This document shows positions 37,818-50,484 of a stretch of DNA of 64,000 nucleotides, piece by piece. The position numbers and the translations under genes are program-made. How positions within the stretch are numbered: position 1 is the first letter of the stretch; each line of letters opens with the position of its first letter. The stretch is from Geminicoccaceae bacterium (GTDB taxonomy: Bacteria; Pseudomonadota; Alphaproteobacteria; Geminicoccales; Geminicoccaceae), in the NCBI GenBank assembly GCA_025999455.1, contig AP024683.1, positions 2,425,501-2,489,500 on the forward strand, given 5' to 3'. The notes under the pieces are model-generated. The model worked only from the letters and a program-made list of their open reading frames with translations. It had not been told where the DNA came from and made no database searches.

Positions 37818-38669
37818 CTAGCCCGTGCGTTCGGGGGCGGCCAGCGTCTCGGCGCGGCCGCGGGTCGGGGCGGTGCGGCGGAGCTCGGCGAGCTCGGCGC
37901 GGATCGCCCGGAGCTCCGCCATGACCTGGGCGTGGTCGACCTCGAGGGTCTTGCCGAGCCCCTCGCTCTCGTGGACCTGCTGCATGGCGTTGACGATGAG
38001 CGCGATGAAGAGGTTCAAGACCGCGAAAGTCGTGATCAATATGAAGGGGACGAAGAAGAGCCAGGCCTGCGGGTGCTTCTCCATGACCGGCCGGACGATC
38101 CCCATCGACCAGCTCTCGAGGGTCATGATCTGGAAGAGCGTGTAGAGCGAGGCGCCGACCGAGCCGAACCAATCCGGGAAGCTCGGCCCGAAGAGCTTGG
38201 TCGCCATGACCGCGAAGACGTAGAAGACGAGGATCAACAGCGCGACGACCGAGCCCATACCGGGCAGTGCCGAGAGCAGCGCCTCCACCACCCGGCGCAT
38301 CTGCGGGACGACGGACAAGAGGCGGAGCGCGCGGAGGATCCGCAGCGCCCGCAGGACCTGGAAGCCCTCGCTCGCCGGAGCGAGCGAGATCGCCACGATC
38401 GCGAAGTCGAAGAGGTTCCAGGGCCCGCGGAAGAAGGCGAGGCCGTAGGCCACGATCCGGATCGCGAGCTCGACGCAGAAGAAGAGCAGAGCGAGCCGGT
38501 CGAGGGCGACGAGGAGTGGCCCGGCCACGGCCATCGCGGTCGCCGAAGTCTCGAGGCCGAGGGTGATCGCGTTGACGACGATCACCGCGACGACCAGCCG
38601 CTCGAAGGGTTTCGTCTCGACCATGGCACGCAGGCGCGCGCGCCAGGAGGGGACGGCGATGCTCTCCAT
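37818..38669 (-). CDS. NaChBac-type voltage-gated sodium channel
   Basis: A 283-residue single-domain six-helix ion channel that would form a tetramer. S1 about 24-42, S2 54-76, S3 85-98, and S4 with arginines every third residue (R107, R110, R113, R116). The pore filter reads TLESWS (183-188), the signature of bacterial Na+-selective channels. S6 is about 205-230, followed by a C-terminal coiled coil (VDHAQVMAELRAIRAELAELRR). Ion choice is inferred from the filter. ATG at 38669. Confidence 0.93.
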   Translation of the reverse strand: MESIAVPSWRARLRAMVETKPFERLVVAVIVVNAITLGLETSATAMAVAGPLLVALDRLALLFFCVELAIRIVAYGLAFFRGPWNLFDFAIVAISLAPASEGFQVLRALRILRALRLLSVVPQMRRVVEALLSALPGMGSVVALLILVFYVFAVMATKLFGPSFPDWFGSVGASLYTLFQIMTLESWSMGIVRPVMEKHPQAWLFFVPFILITTFAVLNLFIALIVNAMQQVHESEGLGKTLEVDHAQVMAELRAIRAELAELRRTAPTRGRAETLAAPERTG

Positions 38670-38759
38670 CCGCTACCTCTTCCTCGTCGATCGCGTGGTC
38701 GGGGCGCAGAACGGCCCCTCATATGGCCCGGCCGCGCCGGGGGCTCCAGAGCCGGCGGC

Positions 38760-40745
<1,986 letters not shown>

Positions 40746-40918
40746 GGCGTGGTCCCGCTGCGGGGCGACGCGGCTCGCCTAGCATCTCGCGACTGCGAGA
40801 GCCAGCGCCGCGACGCCGCGCGACGGAGCGCAACCGAAAGTCCTCCGATGCTGCGCTCCGTGGCAGCGGCGCGGCGACAGCCGGAGCCGGGCGTGATAGG
40901 TTGGCCGCGGAGGTGAGC

Positions 40919-41983
40919 ATGAAACCGCGCATCACGGCAGCGGTGATCAGTCACGAGCGTGCCGATCGCGCGCTCCGCTGTCTGGCCGCCTTGTCGGCGC
41001 AGAGTGTCGCGCCGGAAGAGATCTTGGTCGTCGACAGCGGCTCGCGCGACGGGACGCCCGAGAAACTCCGCGCGGCACGGCCGGACGTGCGGGTGATCGA
41101 GTTGCCCGGCAATCTCGGCCCCGGGGCGGCGCGGAACCGGGCCCTCGAGGAGGCCGAAGGCGAGCTCGTCCTGCTGATCGACGACGACATCTACCCCGAT
41201 CCCGATTGCCTCGAAGAGCTGCTGCGGGCGAAAGAGCGCATGCCGGCCGAAATCCTCGTGCCGCGCATCGTGCTCGAGCCCGAGCGGGACATCGTCCAAT
41301 GCGAGGGCGGCGCGCCGCACGTGATCGGCACGCTCGTTCTGACGAACGGCTTCAAACCACTCGCCTCGATCACCTCCGATACCGCCAGCTATCAGAACGC
41401 CGCGCCCTCGGGTGTTCTTCTGGTGGAGCGCGAGCCGGTCTCGGCTGCCGGCGGGTTCGACGCGAGCTATTTCTTCTATCTCGAAGATCTCGAGATGTCG
41501 CTTCGGGCGCGGATCCTCGGGCTGCGCATTCTTTCGGTGCCGCGCGCGGTCGTGCGCCACGACCGCGGCACCGGAACCGCCCTCGCCTTCCGCGGCGCGG
41601 GCTCCTATCCGCGCGAGCGCGCCCACCTCTTGATGCGTAACCGGCTGCGGACGCTCGCCACCCACTTCGCCGGGCGCACTCTGCTCGGGCTCGCGCCCGC
41701 CCTGCTCGTCTACGAGGTCGCGACGCTCCTCTTCGCTCTCGCCCGGGGTTGGGGCGGGGCCTGGCTCGACGCCTGGCGATGGGTGTTCGCGCACCGCGAG
41801 GAGATCGCCCGCAAACGACGCTGGATCCAGGAACGTCGGCGCGTGCCGGACCGCGAGCTCCTGGTCGGCGGGCCTTTGCCGGCGGCACCCGGTCTTTTGG
41901 GCTCCGGGGTGCAAAAGTTCCTGTTCGACCTCCTGGGCGGCTTCTTGAGCGGGTGGTGGCGGCTCGTCCGATCGGTCGTGTGA
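40919..41983 (+). CDS. Glycosyltransferase family 2
   Basis: A 354-residue GT-A-fold glycosyltransferase. N-terminal ITAAVISHERADRALRCLAAL and VVDSGSRDGTPEKL bind the nucleotide sugar; LLIDDDIYPDPDCL holds the DxD-type metal site, and YFFYLEDLEMSLRARILG is the acceptor-side motif of rhamnosyl-like GT2 enzymes. A hydrophobic segment lies near 265-285. ATG 40919 has an excellent GGAGG. It is alone on the plus strand between pccA and pccB, with no surface-polysaccharide cluster nearby. Confidence 0.88.
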   Translation: MKPRITAAVISHERADRALRCLAALSAQSVAPEEILVVDSGSRDGTPEKLRAARPDVRVIELPGNLGPGAARNRALEEAEGELVLLIDDDIYPDPDCLEELLRAKERMPAEILVPRIVLEPERDIVQCEGGAPHVIGTLVLTNGFKPLASITSDTASYQNAAPSGVLLVEREPVSAAGGFDASYFFYLEDLEMSLRARILGLRILSVPRAVVRHDRGTGTALAFRGAGSYPRERAHLLMRNRLRTLATHFAGRTLLGLAPALLVYEVATLLFALARGWGGAWLDAWRWVFAHREEIARKRRWIQERRRVPDRELLVGGPLPAAPGLLGSGVQKFLFDLLGGFLSGWWRLVRSVV

Positions 41984-42013
41984 GGCGCCGGACCGCCACA
42001 CCCGCCGTCCCGC

Positions 42014-43546
<1,533 letters not shown>

Positions 43547-43603
43547 GGCTCGTCCCCCCTTCTCGCGCCGCAGCGATCGATCGTGACGGTCGTGTGCGCG
43601 CTC

Positions 43604-43630
43604 GGCTAGCAGCTCGCGGCGCTGCGGCAA
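43604..43630 (-). promoter_or_regulatory. Possible pccB promoter
   Basis: TTGCCG (43630 to 43625) and CTAGCC (43609 to 43604), 15 bases apart, about 58 bases before the TTG start. The -10 carries the same CTAG core as other candidates here, but the spacing is short. Confidence 0.3.
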
Positions 43631-43706
43631 AGACGGCAGGGCTGCGGGGATGCGCCGAGGCCGCGGCGTCGCCATATCCGGGGCGAGGTACCGAGGCGGG
43701 GCGAGG

Positions 43707-44618
43707 ATGAGCGAGATCCTGGCGGCGGTGTTCGAGGGTGCCACGACCGCGGCGCGCGTGCTGGAGCGTTTGCGTCGTGGCGCCGCGCCGGGCGCGGGGT
43801 GGCTCCAGGAGGCGTGCGCGCTGCGCCGCGAACCCGACGGCCGGCTGCGGCTCGAAGAAGCGCTCCACCCGCCGGCGGCACGGCGCCTGCCGCACGGCTT
43901 CTGGCACCGGCTCTTGGCCCATCTCCTGGACCGCGAGCAGGGTTCGATCGACAAGACGGCGCGCTGCTTCGGTCCCGCCTTCTGCGAGGCGGTCGCCGAA
44001 GCCCTCGGCCCCGATCGGTCGGCGATCTTCCTCCACCTCGAGCCCGCCGAAGCCGACGCGCTCGAGCCCGTCCTCGCCGCCGAGGGCGCCCGGGTCCTGC
44101 GCACGGGGCCGACCGGCGACGGGCGCACGCTCGTCGAGAAGCTCGAGGAAGCGCTCGTCGAGGTGCCGCCTGCTTCGGCGCTCGCGCGGCTCGCCGAGGC
44201 GGTCGAGCTCGAGCGGCTGCGCGAAGCCCGCGCCCGGCAGCGCGCCGCGGAAGAGGCCCGTCGGCTCGAGCTCGAGCGGCAGCGCGCCGAAACCCTCGCG
44301 CCGAGCGAGATCGAAGCGATCCTCCGGCGCTGTGCCGAAGCCGCGCGGCACGGTGCCAAGAAGCTGCAGGTCCTGACCTTCCCGGCCGAGCTCCTCGACG
44401 ATCGCGGGCGACGGATCCTCGCACACGAGCCCGACTGGCCCACGACCCTTTCCGGCCGGCCGAAAGCCTTCCACCGCTTCTTCGAGACCCGCCTCGCCCC
44501 GCTCGGCTACCGGCTCGAAGCCGAGGTCGCGAGCTTCGAGGACGGCGTGCCGGCGAGCTTCGCGCTCTGGCTCGACTGGTCAGGTGCCGGTGGGGCGAGA
44601 GGGCTCGAGCAGGCGTAG
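43707..44618 (+). CDS. DUF1269-like protein with coiled coil, unknown function
   Basis: A 303-residue protein. Residues 1-150 resemble DUF1269 by layout: [18 protein letters not shown], then a GIDD-like position ([22 protein letters not shown]) and [34 protein letters not shown]. The Gly-rich membrane segment of that family is absent. Residues 155-197 form a strongly charged coiled coil ([20 protein letters not shown]). Residues 200-303 are a separate alpha/beta region with [13 protein letters not shown] and [25 protein letters not shown] 43707 has a GCGAGG site. It overlaps the convergent ATP12 gene by 39 bases. The DUF1269 link is my reading of the pattern and needs a profile search. Confidence 0.65.
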   Translation: MSEILAAVFEGATTAARVLERLRRGAAPGAGWLQEACALRREPDGRLRLEEALHPPAARRLPHGFWHRLLAHLLDREQGSIDKTARCFGPAFCEAVAEALGPDRSAIFLHLEPAEADALEPVLAAEGARVLRTGPTGDGRTLVEKLEEALVEVPPASALARLAEAVELERLREARARQRAAEEARRLELERQRAETLAPSEIEAILRRCAEAARHGAKKLQVLTFPAELLDDRGRRILAHEPDWPTTLSGRPKAFHRFFETRLAPLGYRLEAEVASFEDGVPASFALWLDWSGAGGARGLEQA

Positions 44619-45293
44619 GAAGCGCTCGGCCGCGGCCAGGTCGCGCTTCAGCGTCGCGTGGCGGCGCTGTTGCTCGCGCTCCTCGCCCCAGCGCTCGATC
44701 TCGTAGAGCTCGTCGAGCTGGGCCAGCGCGAAGGCCTCGCTCGCACCCAGGGCACCCGCGAGCATGGCGAGGCCGAGGACGATCGAGCCGGTCGCCGTCA
44801 CGGCCGCGTGCAGGCCCACGAGCGGCCAATCCCCGACCCGCTCGACCGCGGCGCGCAGCGCCAGGAGACTGGCCTCCGGCTGCGGGGCGGGGTCGAGCGA
44901 GCGGACGAGCTCGAGCCGGGCACCCAGGGTCGCCGCCGCCCAATCGAGCCAGGGTTGCCAGCGCTCGTGCTGGCGGGCGACGAGCTCGGCCGGCGCGACG
45001 GCGCGGTAGCAGAGGAGATCGGTGCCGGCGTAGCCCACGACCTCTTCGATCGCGTCGCCTCGCCGTGCCGGCATGAGATCGGTGGCGGTCGTCGCAAGCC
45101 GGGTGAGCGGCATGGCGTGCGGCTCGATCCGCTCGCCCTGGGCCGCCCATTCGGCGGCGACCGCCTCGGCGAGGGCTCGGGTCGGCAGTCGCAGGACGTG
45201 GCGGGCCGGGGTCAGGACCGGCCGACCGTCGAGCAGCACGCCCGCCGGCCCCTCCCCCGCCTCGACCGTGACCTCGCGATAGAAACGTCTCAT
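44580..45293 (-). CDS. ATP12-family F1-ATPase assembly chaperone
   Basis: A 237-residue protein of the Atp12 family, which in mitochondria binds the F1 alpha subunit during assembly and is otherwise found in alphaproteobacteria. Landmarks: RRFYREVTVEAGEGPAGVLLDGRPVLTPAR, LAEAVAAEWAAQGERIEP, MPLTRLATTATD and YAGTDLLCYRA, then the helical C-terminal domain (GLHAAVTATGSIVLGLAML). The ATG overlaps the ppsA stop (ATGA), indicating coupling to ppsA, an unusual partner. Confidence 0.93.
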   Translation of the reverse strand: MRRFYREVTVEAGEGPAGVLLDGRPVLTPARHVLRLPTRALAEAVAAEWAAQGERIEPHAMPLTRLATTATDLMPARRGDAIEEVVGYAGTDLLCYRAVAPAELVARQHERWQPWLDWAAATLGARLELVRSLDPAPQPEASLLALRAAVERVGDWPLVGLHAAVTATGSIVLGLAMLAGALGASEAFALAQLDELYEIERWGEEREQQRRHATLKRDLAAAERFLRLLEPSRPTGT

Positions 45294-47713
45294 GCGGCGC
45301 GCGCCGGCAGGCCGAGACGCCGTTCGACCTCGCGCACGAGCTCGACCGTGCGGATCAGGACGTCGGGGGTGACACTGATCGATTCGATGCCGCACTCGAC
45401 GAGGAAGGTCGCGATCTCGGGATAGTCCGAAGGCGCTTGGCCGCAGATCCCGATGTGCCGACCGGTGGCGCGTGCCCCCTCGACCGCCTGGCGGAGGAAG
45501 GCCGTGACGGCAGGGTCGCGCTCGTCGAAGGCCTCGGCCACGAGCGCACTGTCGCGATCGACGCCGAGCACGAGCTGGGTCAAGTCGTTCGAGCCGATCG
45601 AGAAGCCGTCGAACCGCTCGGCGAAAGCGGCGAGGTTGATGACGTTACTCGGGATCTCGCACATCACGTAGACTTCGAGTCCGTCCCGACCGCGCACGAG
45701 CCCCTCCTCGGCCATCGCCGCGAGCACCGCATCGGCTTCCTGCACGCGCCGGCAGAAGGGGATCATGAGGACGAGGTTGGTGAGCCCCATGACCTCGCGC
45801 ACCCGCCGCATCGCCCGGCATTCGAGGGCGAAGGCTTCGCGGTAGGCGGGATGCGCGTAACGCGCCGCCCCGCGCCAGCCGAGCATCGGGTTCTCTTCGT
45901 GCGGCTCGAAATCGCGCCCGCCCAGAAGGCGCGCGTATTCGTTGCTCTTGAAATCCGAGAGCCGGGCGATCACCGGCCGCGGCCAGAAGGCGGCACAGAT
46001 CGTGCCGACCGCCTCGGAGAGCTTCGTCACGAAATAGTCGGCGGGCGAAGGCCAACCCGCGACGAGCTCCTCGATCGCCCGCCGTTCGGCCGGATCGCGC
46101 ACCCGCTCGGGGTGGAGGAGCGCCATGGGATGGGCGCGGATGTCCTCGTTGATGACGAATTCGAGCCGGGCGAGCCCGACCCCGTCGGCCGGCAGCGCGG
46201 CGAGGGCGAAGGCGAGGTCGGGGTTGCCGAGATTGACCATGACGCGGGTGCGCGGCCGCTCGAGCCGGGCGAGGTCGGTCCGTTGCACCTCGAACGGTAC
46301 GGCACCCTCGTAGACCTTGCCGACCTCGCCCTCGGCACAGGAGACGGTGACGGTCGTACCGTCGGCGATCGCCCGCGTCGCCCCCTCCGCGCCGACCACC
46401 GCGGGAATACCGAGCTCGCGCGCGACGATCGCGGCGTGGCAGGTGCGACCGCCGCGGTTCGTGACGATCGCGGCGGCCCGCTTCATGACGGGCTCCCAAT
46501 CGGGCGTGGTCGTGTCGGCGACCAGCACTTCGCCGTCGCGGAAGGCGGCGAGCCCGCGCGGATCGGCGACGATCCGGGCGGGGCCCGTCGCGATCTTCAC
46601 GCCCACCGCGCGGCCGGTCGCGAGCAGCTTGCCGGTGCCGGTGAGCCGCCAGGTCTCGGCGAGCTGCCCCCGGCGCTGGGAGGCGACGGTCTCGGGCCGG
46701 GCCTGGACCAGGTAGAGCTCGCCGTCGAGCCCGTCGAGCGCCCATTCCATGTCCATCGGCATGGGCTTGCCGGCGCGCTTCGAATAGTGCCGCTCGATCG
46801 CGATCGCCCAGCCGGCGAGCTCCAGGACCTGCTCGTCGGTCAAGCAGAAGCGCCGTCGCTCCTCGGGCGAGGTCGGCTTGTTGACGACCGGCTCGCGGGT
46901 GCGGCCCTCGGCGTAGACCATCTTGACCTTCTTGGCCCCGAGCCGCCGCCGGAGGACCGCGCGCTTGCCCGCCTCGTAGGTGGGCTTGTGGACGTACCAC
47001 TCGTCGACGTCGACCGCACCTTGGACGACGTTCTCACCGAGCCCCCAGGCGCCGGTCACGAACACGACGTCCGGGAAGCCCGTCTCGGTGTCGATCGAGA
47101 ACATGACCCCGGCCGAAGCGAGGTCGGAGCGGACCATCCGCTGCACGCCGACCGAAAGGGCGACCTTGAAATGGTCGAAGCCCTTGTCGATCCGGTAGGA
47201 GATCGCCCGGTCGGTGAAGAGCGACGCCATGCAGCGGCGGACCGCGTCCAGGAGCATCGCCCGGCCGCGCACGTTCAAATAGGTGTCGTGCTGGCCCGCG
47301 AAGCTCGCGGTCGGCAGATCCTCCGCGGTCGCCGAGGAGCGGACGGCGAAGGCGATCTCGAAACCGTATCGGGCGGCGAGCCGGTCGTGGGCTTCGAGGA
47401 TCTCGGCCTCGATCTCGGCCGGCAGGCCCGCGCCGTAGACGAGCTCGCGGCAACGGGCGCCGGCCCGGGCGAGCGCCGCGACGTCGCGCTTGTCGAGGCC
47501 GGTGAGCGCGGCGCGGAGCTCGGCCTCGATCCCGGCGCGCGCGACCACGGCCCGGAACGCCTCGGCGGTCACCGCGAAACCGTCCGGGATGCGCACGCCC
47601 AGCGGTCGCAGCTCGCGGACGAGCTCGCCCAGCGAGGCGTTCTTGCCGCCCACGAGCGGCACGTCGGCCATGGTCAGATCGGCGAACCAGCGGATCCAGC
47701 GCCCGGTCGTCAC
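45290..47713 (-). CDS. ppsA: Phosphoenolpyruvate synthase
   Basis: Makes PEP from pyruvate, ATP and water for gluconeogenesis. The 807-residue length is normal. ATP-grasp domain: LVGGKNASLGELVREL and VRSSATAEDLPTASFAGQ. The swivelling domain has the phospho-His near residue 425 in GGRTCHAAIVARELG. The C-terminal barrel ends with GIDSISV-like and GICGQAPSDYPE (catalytic Cys). The start GTG at 47713 has GGGGAGG upstream; the frame beyond it is a shadow. Located between HAD and ATP12 genes that are otherwise often adjacent. Confidence 0.96.
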   Translation of the reverse strand: MTTGRWIRWFADLTMADVPLVGGKNASLGELVRELRPLGVRIPDGFAVTAEAFRAVVARAGIEAELRAALTGLDKRDVAALARAGARCRELVYGAGLPAEIEAEILEAHDRLAARYGFEIAFAVRSSATAEDLPTASFAGQHDTYLNVRGRAMLLDAVRRCMASLFTDRAISYRIDKGFDHFKVALSVGVQRMVRSDLASAGVMFSIDTETGFPDVVFVTGAWGLGENVVQGAVDVDEWYVHKPTYEAGKRAVLRRRLGAKKVKMVYAEGRTREPVVNKPTSPEERRRFCLTDEQVLELAGWAIAIERHYSKRAGKPMPMDMEWALDGLDGELYLVQARPETVASQRRGQLAETWRLTGTGKLLATGRAVGVKIATGPARIVADPRGLAAFRDGEVLVADTTTPDWEPVMKRAAAIVTNRGGRTCHAAIVARELGIPAVVGAEGATRAIADGTTVTVSCAEGEVGKVYEGAVPFEVQRTDLARLERPRTRVMVNLGNPDLAFALAALPADGVGLARLEFVINEDIRAHPMALLHPERVRDPAERRAIEELVAGWPSPADYFVTKLSEAVGTICAAFWPRPVIARLSDFKSNEYARLLGGRDFEPHEENPMLGWRGAARYAHPAYREAFALECRAMRRVREVMGLTNLVLMIPFCRRVQEADAVLAAMAEEGLVRGRDGLEVYVMCEIPSNVINLAAFAERFDGFSIGSNDLTQLVLGVDRDSALVAEAFDERDPAVTAFLRQAVEGARATGRHIGICGQAPSDYPEIATFLVECGIESISVTPDVLIRTVELVREVERRLGLPARAA

Positions 47714-47756
47714 CTGAGCCCCTCCCCTTCCGTTGCCGTTCCGTCCCGCGCGACGC

Positions 47757-48446
47757 TCACGAGGATCCGACGACCGCCAGATCCGCGCTCGGCCCGGCCG
47801 CGTGGTCGAGCAGCTCCTCGAACCGGGCGAGGATCCGCTCGGCACCGGCCGCCACGAGCTCCTCGGCCGGATGGTTCCCCCACGCGACCCCGATCGGTCG
47901 GACCCGCGCCGCCTTGGCCATCGCCATGTCGAAGCTCGTGTCGCCGATCATGAGCGTCGCGGCGCGCGCCGCCCCCGTCTCGGCGAGGGCCGCCTCGATC
48001 ATCGCCGGGTGCGGCTTCGAGGGGTGGAGATCGGCGGTCTGGAGGGTCGTGAAATGCCGCTCGAGCCCGTGCCGCTCGAGCACGGCCCGGAGCCCGCGCA
48101 TCGCCTTGCCGGTCGCCACGCCCAAAAGCCAGCCCTCGGCCAAGAGCCCGTCGAGCACCGCCCGCGCCCCCGGGAAGAGCGGCTCTTCGAAGTCCGGCCG
48201 AGCGCGCATCGCGAAGAAGGCGGCCTTGTAGTGCTCGGCGAGCCGTTCGGCCAGGACCGGATCGGGCTCGCCCAGGAGTTCGGCCGTGGCGATCGGCAGC
48301 GTGAGGCCCACGATGCGGCGGACCGCTTCGGGTGCGGGCGGCGGCAGACCCTCGGCCGCGAAGGCTTGCTGCATGCAGGCGACGATCGTCGCCTGGCTGT
48401 CGACGAGCGTGCCGTCGACGTCGAAGATGGCGAGGCGCAGGGGCAT
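47757..48446 (-). CDS. HAD-family phosphatase, phosphoglycolate phosphatase-like
   Basis: A 229-residue haloacid dehalogenase hydrolase. The nucleophile motif is FDVDGTLVDS (D9, D11), the cap domain follows, then GVATGK (motif II), KPHPAMI (motif III Lys) and GDTSFDMAMAKAA (motif IV). It resembles Gph/PpaX-like proteins. In related genomes this gene lies between rluC and ATP12; here an opposite-strand acetamidase gene precedes it and ppsA follows after 43 bases. Substrate unproven. Confidence 0.9.
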   Translation of the reverse strand: MPLRLAIFDVDGTLVDSQATIVACMQQAFAAEGLPPPAPEAVRRIVGLTLPIATAELLGEPDPVLAERLAEHYKAAFFAMRARPDFEEPLFPGARAVLDGLLAEGWLLGVATGKAMRGLRAVLERHGLERHFTTLQTADLHPSKPHPAMIEAALAETGAARAATLMIGDTSFDMAMAKAARVRPIGVAWGNHPAEELVAAGAERILARFEELLDHAAGPSADLAVVGSS

Positions 48447-48517
48447 GAAGGCCGGTCCGGAGGTCTCGACCGAGAGATCGGCGCAGCCCGGGGCGGCGAC
48501 AAGAGGAGAGCGACCAG

Positions 48518-49480
48518 ATGGGACGCCATCACGAGGTGCCCTTCGGGCCCGAGACCATGGTCATGGGCTTCTTCGACGCGGCGCTGCCGCCGATCCTCGA
48601 GGTCGAGTCGGGTGACAGCGTGACGCTCGCCTCCTGGCACGCAGGTGGCTCGTCCCGCCTGCCGCCCGACCCGACGTGGGTCGATCCGGCGCATCGGGCC
48701 TGCCTCGAAGCCCTCGAGCCGGGGTTCGGCCCGCATCTGATCACGGGGCCGATCGCGGTGCGCGGTGCCGAGCCCGGCGACGTCTTGCAGATCGACATCC
48801 TCGCGATCGAGCCGATCTCGGATTGGGGCTTCGTGCTCGTGGCCCCCTTGCTCGGGACGCTGCCCGAGCAGGACGAGCACGCCATCATCCACCCGCGGAT
48901 CGACCGCGCGCGCGGGGTCTGCCACCTGCCCTGGGGCACCGAGATCGCGCTCCGGCCCTTCTTCGGGATCTTGGCGACCCAGCCACCGCCGCATTGGGGC
49001 CGGGTCCCCTCCTCGCCGCCGCGCATCTTCGGCGGCAACATGGACAACAAGGAGCTCGTGGCCGGCACGACGCTCTATCTGCCGGTGTTCGTCCGCGGCG
49101 CCGGCTTCTGCGCGGGCGACGGCCACGGCGTGCAGGGCGACGGCGAGGTCTCGATCACCGCCCTCGAGACGGCCTTGCGCGGCACCTTCCGCCTCACGGT
49201 CCGCAAGGATCTCGACTATCGCCGGCCGTTCGCCGAGAGCCCGACGCACCTGATCGCGATCGGCCTCGACGAGGATCTCGACGATGCCGCGATCCAGGCG
49301 ACCCGCGAGTTGGTCGAGCACGTCTGCCGGCGCACGACGCTCTCGCGCAACGAGGCCTACATGCTCTGCTCGCTCGTGGGCGATCTGCGCGTCACCCAGA
49401 CGGTCGACGGGGTCAAGGGCTGCCACATGATGCTGGACAAGGCGCATCTGCAGCCGGTGCTCCGAGGGACCGGCGGCTAG
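48518..49480 (+). CDS. Acetamidase/formamidase family protein
   Basis: A 320-residue FmdA/AmdA family enzyme that hydrolyses short amides to acid and ammonia. Landmarks: ESGDSVTLASWHAG near 30-43, GPIAVRGAEPGDVLQIDIL, PPRIFGGNMDNKELVAGTTLYLPVFV and GDGHGVQGDGEVSITALE, which carry the metal and active-site residues. ATG 48518 with AGGAGA upstream. Its stop overlaps the convergent rluC by four bases. It splits the conserved rluC-HAD order, suggesting a later insertion. Confidence 0.93.
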   Translation: MGRHHEVPFGPETMVMGFFDAALPPILEVESGDSVTLASWHAGGSSRLPPDPTWVDPAHRACLEALEPGFGPHLITGPIAVRGAEPGDVLQIDILAIEPISDWGFVLVAPLLGTLPEQDEHAIIHPRIDRARGVCHLPWGTEIALRPFFGILATQPPPHWGRVPSSPPRIFGGNMDNKELVAGTTLYLPVFVRGAGFCAGDGHGVQGDGEVSITALETALRGTFRLTVRKDLDYRRPFAESPTHLIAIGLDEDLDDAAIQATRELVEHVCRRTTLSRNEAYMLCSLVGDLRVTQTVDGVKGCHMMLDKAHLQPVLRGTGG

Positions 49481-50484
49481 GTCTCGGCCGGCCAGTCCTC
49501 GAGCGAGGCGCCGGGAAGCTCGGGCCGGTCGAGCCCGAGCCAGGCGAGTGCTTCGCGGAAGGCGGGCGGTGGGTCGGCCGTGATCCGAAGCGGCCGGCCC
49601 TTGGGCCCCGGCAGCTCGAGCTCGCGGGCGTGGAGCATGAGGCCGCGCGGCGCGCCCTTGGGGTGCGCGGCCTTCCCGCCGTACTTGCCGTCGCCCAGGA
49701 TCGGCGCGCCGATCGCCGCGCAATGGGCGCGGAGCTGGTGCGTCCGGCCGGTCCGCGGCAAAAGCGCCACCCAGGCCGCGACCTTGCCGGCACGCGCCAG
49801 CACCTTGAACTCGGTCTTCGCCCAGCGCGCCGACTCGTCTTCCTCGTCCGCTTCGGCGGGCTCGACCTTCTCGCGACCGGGCGGGCCGCGCTTGGTGAGC
49901 GGCAGGTCGATCACGCCCTCGTTGCGCAAGGGCCCGCCCACGAGGATCGCCCAATAGAGCTTGCGCACGCGGTGCTGCTGGAAAGCGAAGCCGAGCTCGC
50001 GCGCCGCCTCGGCGGTCTTGGCGACGACCAGCACACCCGAGGTGTCGCGGTCGAGCCGGTGGACGAGGCGCGGCTTCTCCCCGCCCTTCGCGAGCCCCTC
50101 GAGCAGCGCGTCGAGATGGCGGACCGTGCCGCTGCCGCCCTGGACGGCCAGACCCGCGGGCTTGGCGAGGGCGAAGAGCCGCTCGTCCTCGTAGATGACG
50201 AGGCTGCGGACGAAGGCGCGGTCGGCGGCGCTCAACGGGCGCGGGCCGGCGGTCGCGGCCGGCGGGCTCGCCGCTTCTTCGGGCAGCGGTGGGATACGGA
50301 TGCGCTGCCCGGCCATGAGCCGCTGGCCCGCTTCCGGGCGCTTGCCGTCGACCCGGAACTGGCCGGTCCGCAAAAGCTTCTGCAGCCGCGCGAAAGGCAA
50401 GCCCGGGAAATGGGTCTTGACCCATCGATCGAGCCGCCAGCCGGCTTCCTCGGGGGCGACCGTGCGTTCCTCGACGCCGCTCAC
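49477..50484 (-). CDS. Ribosomal large-subunit pseudouridine synthase, RluC/RluD family
   Basis: A 335-residue pseudouridine synthase for 23S rRNA. An N-terminal S4 domain (about 14-60, FARLQKLLRTGQFRVDGKRPEAGQRL) precedes the catalytic domain with HRLDRDTSGVLVVAKT (catalytic Asp), KLYWAILVGG and RTGRTHQLRAHCAAIGAPILGD. RluC is more likely than RluD from context, since rluC follows rarA in related genomes. GTG start at 50484 overlaps the rarA stop (GTGA). Confidence 0.92.
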   Translation of the reverse strand: MSGVEERTVAPEEAGWRLDRWVKTHFPGLPFARLQKLLRTGQFRVDGKRPEAGQRLMAGQRIRIPPLPEEAASPPAATAGPRPLSAADRAFVRSLVIYEDERLFALAKPAGLAVQGGSGTVRHLDALLEGLAKGGEKPRLVHRLDRDTSGVLVVAKTAEAARELGFAFQQHRVRKLYWAILVGGPLRNEGVIDLPLTKRGPPGREKVEPAEADEEDESARWAKTEFKVLARAGKVAAWVALLPRTGRTHQLRAHCAAIGAPILGDGKYGGKAAHPKGAPRGLMLHARELELPGPKGRPLRITADPPPAFREALAWLGLDRPELPGASLEDWPAET

